5,651 bases of DNA, from contig JASHUH010000632.1 of assembly GCA_030040115.1 (NCBI GenBank), positions 1 through 5,651 of the forward strand. The letters run 5' to 3'. The position numbers were made by a program, and so were the translations under genes. This DNA is from Acidobacteriaceae bacterium. GTDB taxonomy: Bacteria > Acidobacteriota > Terriglobia > Terriglobales > Acidobacteriaceae. Positions 4,042-5,651 of the stretch are shown here, in pieces. Under the pieces are notes generated by a model, which saw nothing but the letters and a program-made list of their open reading frames with translations, had not been told where the DNA came from and made no database searches. The first letter of the stretch is position 1. Each line of letters begins with the position of its first letter.

Positions 4042-5651
4042 ATGGAAACGACCGTTCAGCAGCCCGTAACGGAGCAAAACGGGCAGGACTATCTAGCCAC
4101 CGGCAACGGGGGCTCCGGGCCGCCGGCCGGCGAATGCCTGGCGGTGATCCTGGAGGCGCTGGAAACGATGAAGAACGGCGACTTCAGGGCTCGGCTGCCG
4201 GTTGCCTGGACGGGGCTGCCCGGCAAGATCGCCGATGGGTTCAACGAAATTGTGGCGGCCAATGAGCAGATGGCGAGCGAGTTGAGGCGGGTGGGCCAGG
4301 CGGTGGGGAAGGAAGGCAAGACGCGCGAACGGATTCGCGTGAAGCAGCGGCGCGGCGCATGGGATGAGATGGAAGTGTCGGTGAACACCCTGGTGGAGGA
4401 TCTGTTGCGGCCGACCAACGAGGTGACGCGGGCGATCGCGGCCGTAGCGCAGGGCAACCTGACGCAAACCGTGCGTCTGGATGTGGACGGGCGGCCATTG
4501 GAAGGCGAGTTTTTGCGCGCGGCGAACATCGTGAACACGATGATTCAGCAATTGGGCGTGTTCACCGCCGAGGTGACGCGCGTGGCCCGCGAGGTGGGCA
4601 CGGACGGCAAGCTGGGCGGCCAGGCGGTGGTCCCCGGCGCGGCGGGAACCTGGAAGGACCTGACCGATTCGGTCAACTCCATGGCTTCGAACCTGACCGG
4701 ACAGGTGCGCAACATTGCCGAAGTGGCCACCGCCGTGGCTAGCGGCGATCTTTCGCGCAAAATCACCGTGGACGTGCGCGGCGAAATTCTGCAGTTGAAG
4801 GAAGCCATCAACTCGATGGTGGATCAACTGCGTTCTTTCGCTTCGGAAGTGACGCGCGTGGCTCGCGAAGTGGGCACCGACGGCAAGCTGGGCGGCCAGG
4901 CGGTGGTGCCGGGCGTGGCGGGAACCTGGAAAGACCTGACCGACAGCGTCAACGCCATGGCCGGGAATCTTACCGCGCAGGTGCGCAACATCGCCGAGGT
5001 GACGACCGCCGTGGCGCGCGGGGACTTGAGCCGCAAAATCACGGTGGACGTGAAGGGCGAAATTCTGGAGTTGAAGGACACCATCAACACCATGGTGGAC
5101 CAGCTCAACGCGTTCGCGGGCGAAGTGACGCGGGTGGCCCGCGAGGTGGGCACGGAAGGCAAACTGGGCGGGCAGGCAAGCGTGCCAGGCGTGGCGGGAA
5201 CCTGGAAAGACCTTACGGACAATGTGAACTTCATGGCCGGTAACCTGACCGGGCAGGTGCGCAACATCGCCGAAGTGGCGACAGCGATTGCGAACGGCGA
5301 CCTGAGCCGCAAGATTACGGTGGATGTGCGCGGCGAGATTCTGCAGCTCAAGGAAACGCTGAACACGATGGTGGATCAGTTGAACCGGTTCGCCGGGGAA
5401 GTGACGCGGGTGGCCCGCGAGGTGGGCACCGAAGGCCGGTTGGGCGGGCAGGCCAACGTGCCGGGCGTGGCGGGAACGTGGAAGGACCTGACCGATTCAG
5501 TGAATTCGATGGCCGGCAATCTGACGGCCCAGGTAAGAAATATCGCCGAAGTGACCACAGCGGTGGCGCGCGGCGATCTTTCGCGCAAGATTACGGTGGA
5601 CGTGAAGGGCGAAATCCTGGAGCTGAAGAACACGATCAACACCATGGTGGA
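4042..5651 (+). CDS. Multi-HAMP signalling protein, probable histidine kinase
   Basis: The frame opens at ATG 4042 and runs 536 codons to the window end without a stop; the C-terminus is missing. After a flexible start (residues 1-30, Gly/Pro/Gln-rich), the protein is almost wholly HAMP-like helical repeats. There is a half unit at about 36-79, a divergent unit at 80-176, and highly similar 92-residue units at 177-268, 269-360, 361-452 and 453-536 (cut). Each 92-residue unit probably holds two HAMP domains, as in group III hybrid kinases of the Nik1/Os-1 type. Recurrent motifs are [25 protein letters not shown] and [11 protein letters not shown]. There is no signal peptide or membrane segment, so a cytosolic sensor is likely. 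In this family the missing C-terminus normally has HisKA and HATPase domains, often with GAF and receiver domains; that part is inference. A HAMP-bearing chemoreceptor-like protein is less likely. It is a separate transcription unit from egtBD. Confidence 0.9.
   Translation, partial: METTVQQPVTEQNGQDYLATGNGGSGPPAGECLAVILEALETMKNGDFRARLPVAWTGLPGKIADGFNEIVAANEQMASELRRVGQAVGKEGKTRERIRVKQRRGAWDEMEVSVNTLVEDLLRPTNEVTRAIAAVAQGNLTQTVRLDVDGRPLEGEFLRAANIVNTMIQQLGVFTAEVTRVAREVGTDGKLGGQAVVPGAAGTWKDLTDSVNSMASNLTGQVRNIAEVATAVASGDLSRKITVDVRGEILQLKEAINSMVDQLRSFASEVTRVAREVGTDGKLGGQAVVPGVAGTWKDLTDSVNAMAGNLTAQVRNIAEVTTAVARGDLSRKITVDVKGEILELKDTINTMVDQLNAFAGEVTRVAREVGTEGKLGGQASVPGVAGTWKDLTDNVNFMAGNLTGQVRNIAEVATAIANGDLSRKITVDVRGEILQLKETLNTMVDQLNRFAGEVTRVAREVGTEGRLGGQANVPGVAGTWKDLTDSVNSMAGNLTAQVRNIAEVTTAVARGDLSRKITVDVKGEILELKNTINTMV
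4279..4569 (+). repeat. Divergent first HAMP unit (97 residues)
   Basis: Residues 80-176 align with the later 92-residue units but are strongly diverged: [14 protein letters not shown] against [27 protein letters not shown] against [13 protein letters not shown], and [16 protein letters not shown] against [17 protein letters not shown]. It is about five residues longer, around [10 protein letters not shown] half unit (residues 36-79, GDFRARLPV for GDLSRKITV) precedes it, so the array starts out of phase by one HAMP. Confidence 0.75.
4570..5651 (+). repeat. Tandem 276-base repeats encoding HAMP pairs
   Basis: Units start at 4570, 4846, 5122 and 5398, exactly 276 bases (92 codons) apart; the fourth is cut at 254 bases by the window end. 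Amino-acid identity is very high, while many codons differ synonymously, so the units are old duplicates held by selection rather than fresh copies. Units 1 and 3 share one set of residues and units 2 and 4 another in their second halves. Confidence 0.95.

Noticed and set aside
4089..5645. Series of long minus-strand frames with internally repeated sequence
   Set aside because: Their repetition mirrors the 276-base HAMP units on the other strand. Products are Ser/Arg/Thr/Pro-rich antisense translations, whereas the plus frame gives clear HAMP motifs.
4570..5651. Regular repeats considered as a CRISPR-like or non-coding array
   Set aside because: The period is 276 bases, a multiple of three, with synonymous variation and a continuous open frame, so this is a coding repeat.

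Overview
The window looks like chromosomal DNA of a GC-rich, Gram-negative soil-type bacterium, most likely an acidobacterium. The reasons are the egtB-egtD pair with an EgtB resembling the cysteine-using type known from Chloracidobacterium, short interspersed palindromes of the kind I associate with Acidobacteriota (GGGGCT-AA-AGCCCC, and GGCACGACT-CA-AGTCGTGCC followed by CCTTTC), an exported TPR protein and a very long poly-HAMP signalling protein. The phylum assignment is inference from gene content and repeat style; no rRNA or marker gene is present.

Layout. Bases 1-786 (minus strand) hold the 5' part of a gene for a secreted or periplasmic tetratricopeptide-repeat protein, whose 3' end lies outside the window. 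A 200-base divergent intergenic region follows. On the plus strand come egtB (987-2300) and egtD (2469-3467), the sulfoxide synthase and the histidine N-alpha-trimethyltransferase of ergothioneine biosynthesis. Between them lie a REP-like palindrome and a pure A/G tract. Directly after egtD is a 129-bp element with perfect 15-bp terminal inverted repeats and an internal palindrome. About 440 bases without a secure gene follow; they contain a possible 49-codon minus-strand ORF with a terminator-like hairpin. From 4042 to the window end runs a plus-strand ORF with a good ribosome binding site. It encodes tandem 92-residue HAMP units and is probably the N-terminal part of a soluble multi-HAMP (hybrid) histidine kinase.

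Function. EgtD would convert L-histidine to hercynine, and EgtB would join hercynine to a thiol donor in an O2- and iron-dependent step. The adjacent Tyr-Tyr pair in EgtB and the absence of egtA/egtC beside these genes suggest the short, cysteine-using version of the pathway, with the final C-S lyase supplied from elsewhere. The TPR and HAMP genes have no evident functional tie to ergothioneine.

The least ordinary signals are an octanucleotide repeat tract that forms the inter-domain linker of EgtB, the TIR-bounded palindromic element after egtD, and an A-B-A-B pattern in the HAMP array. I see no sign of a phage, CRISPR array, transposase or defence system.
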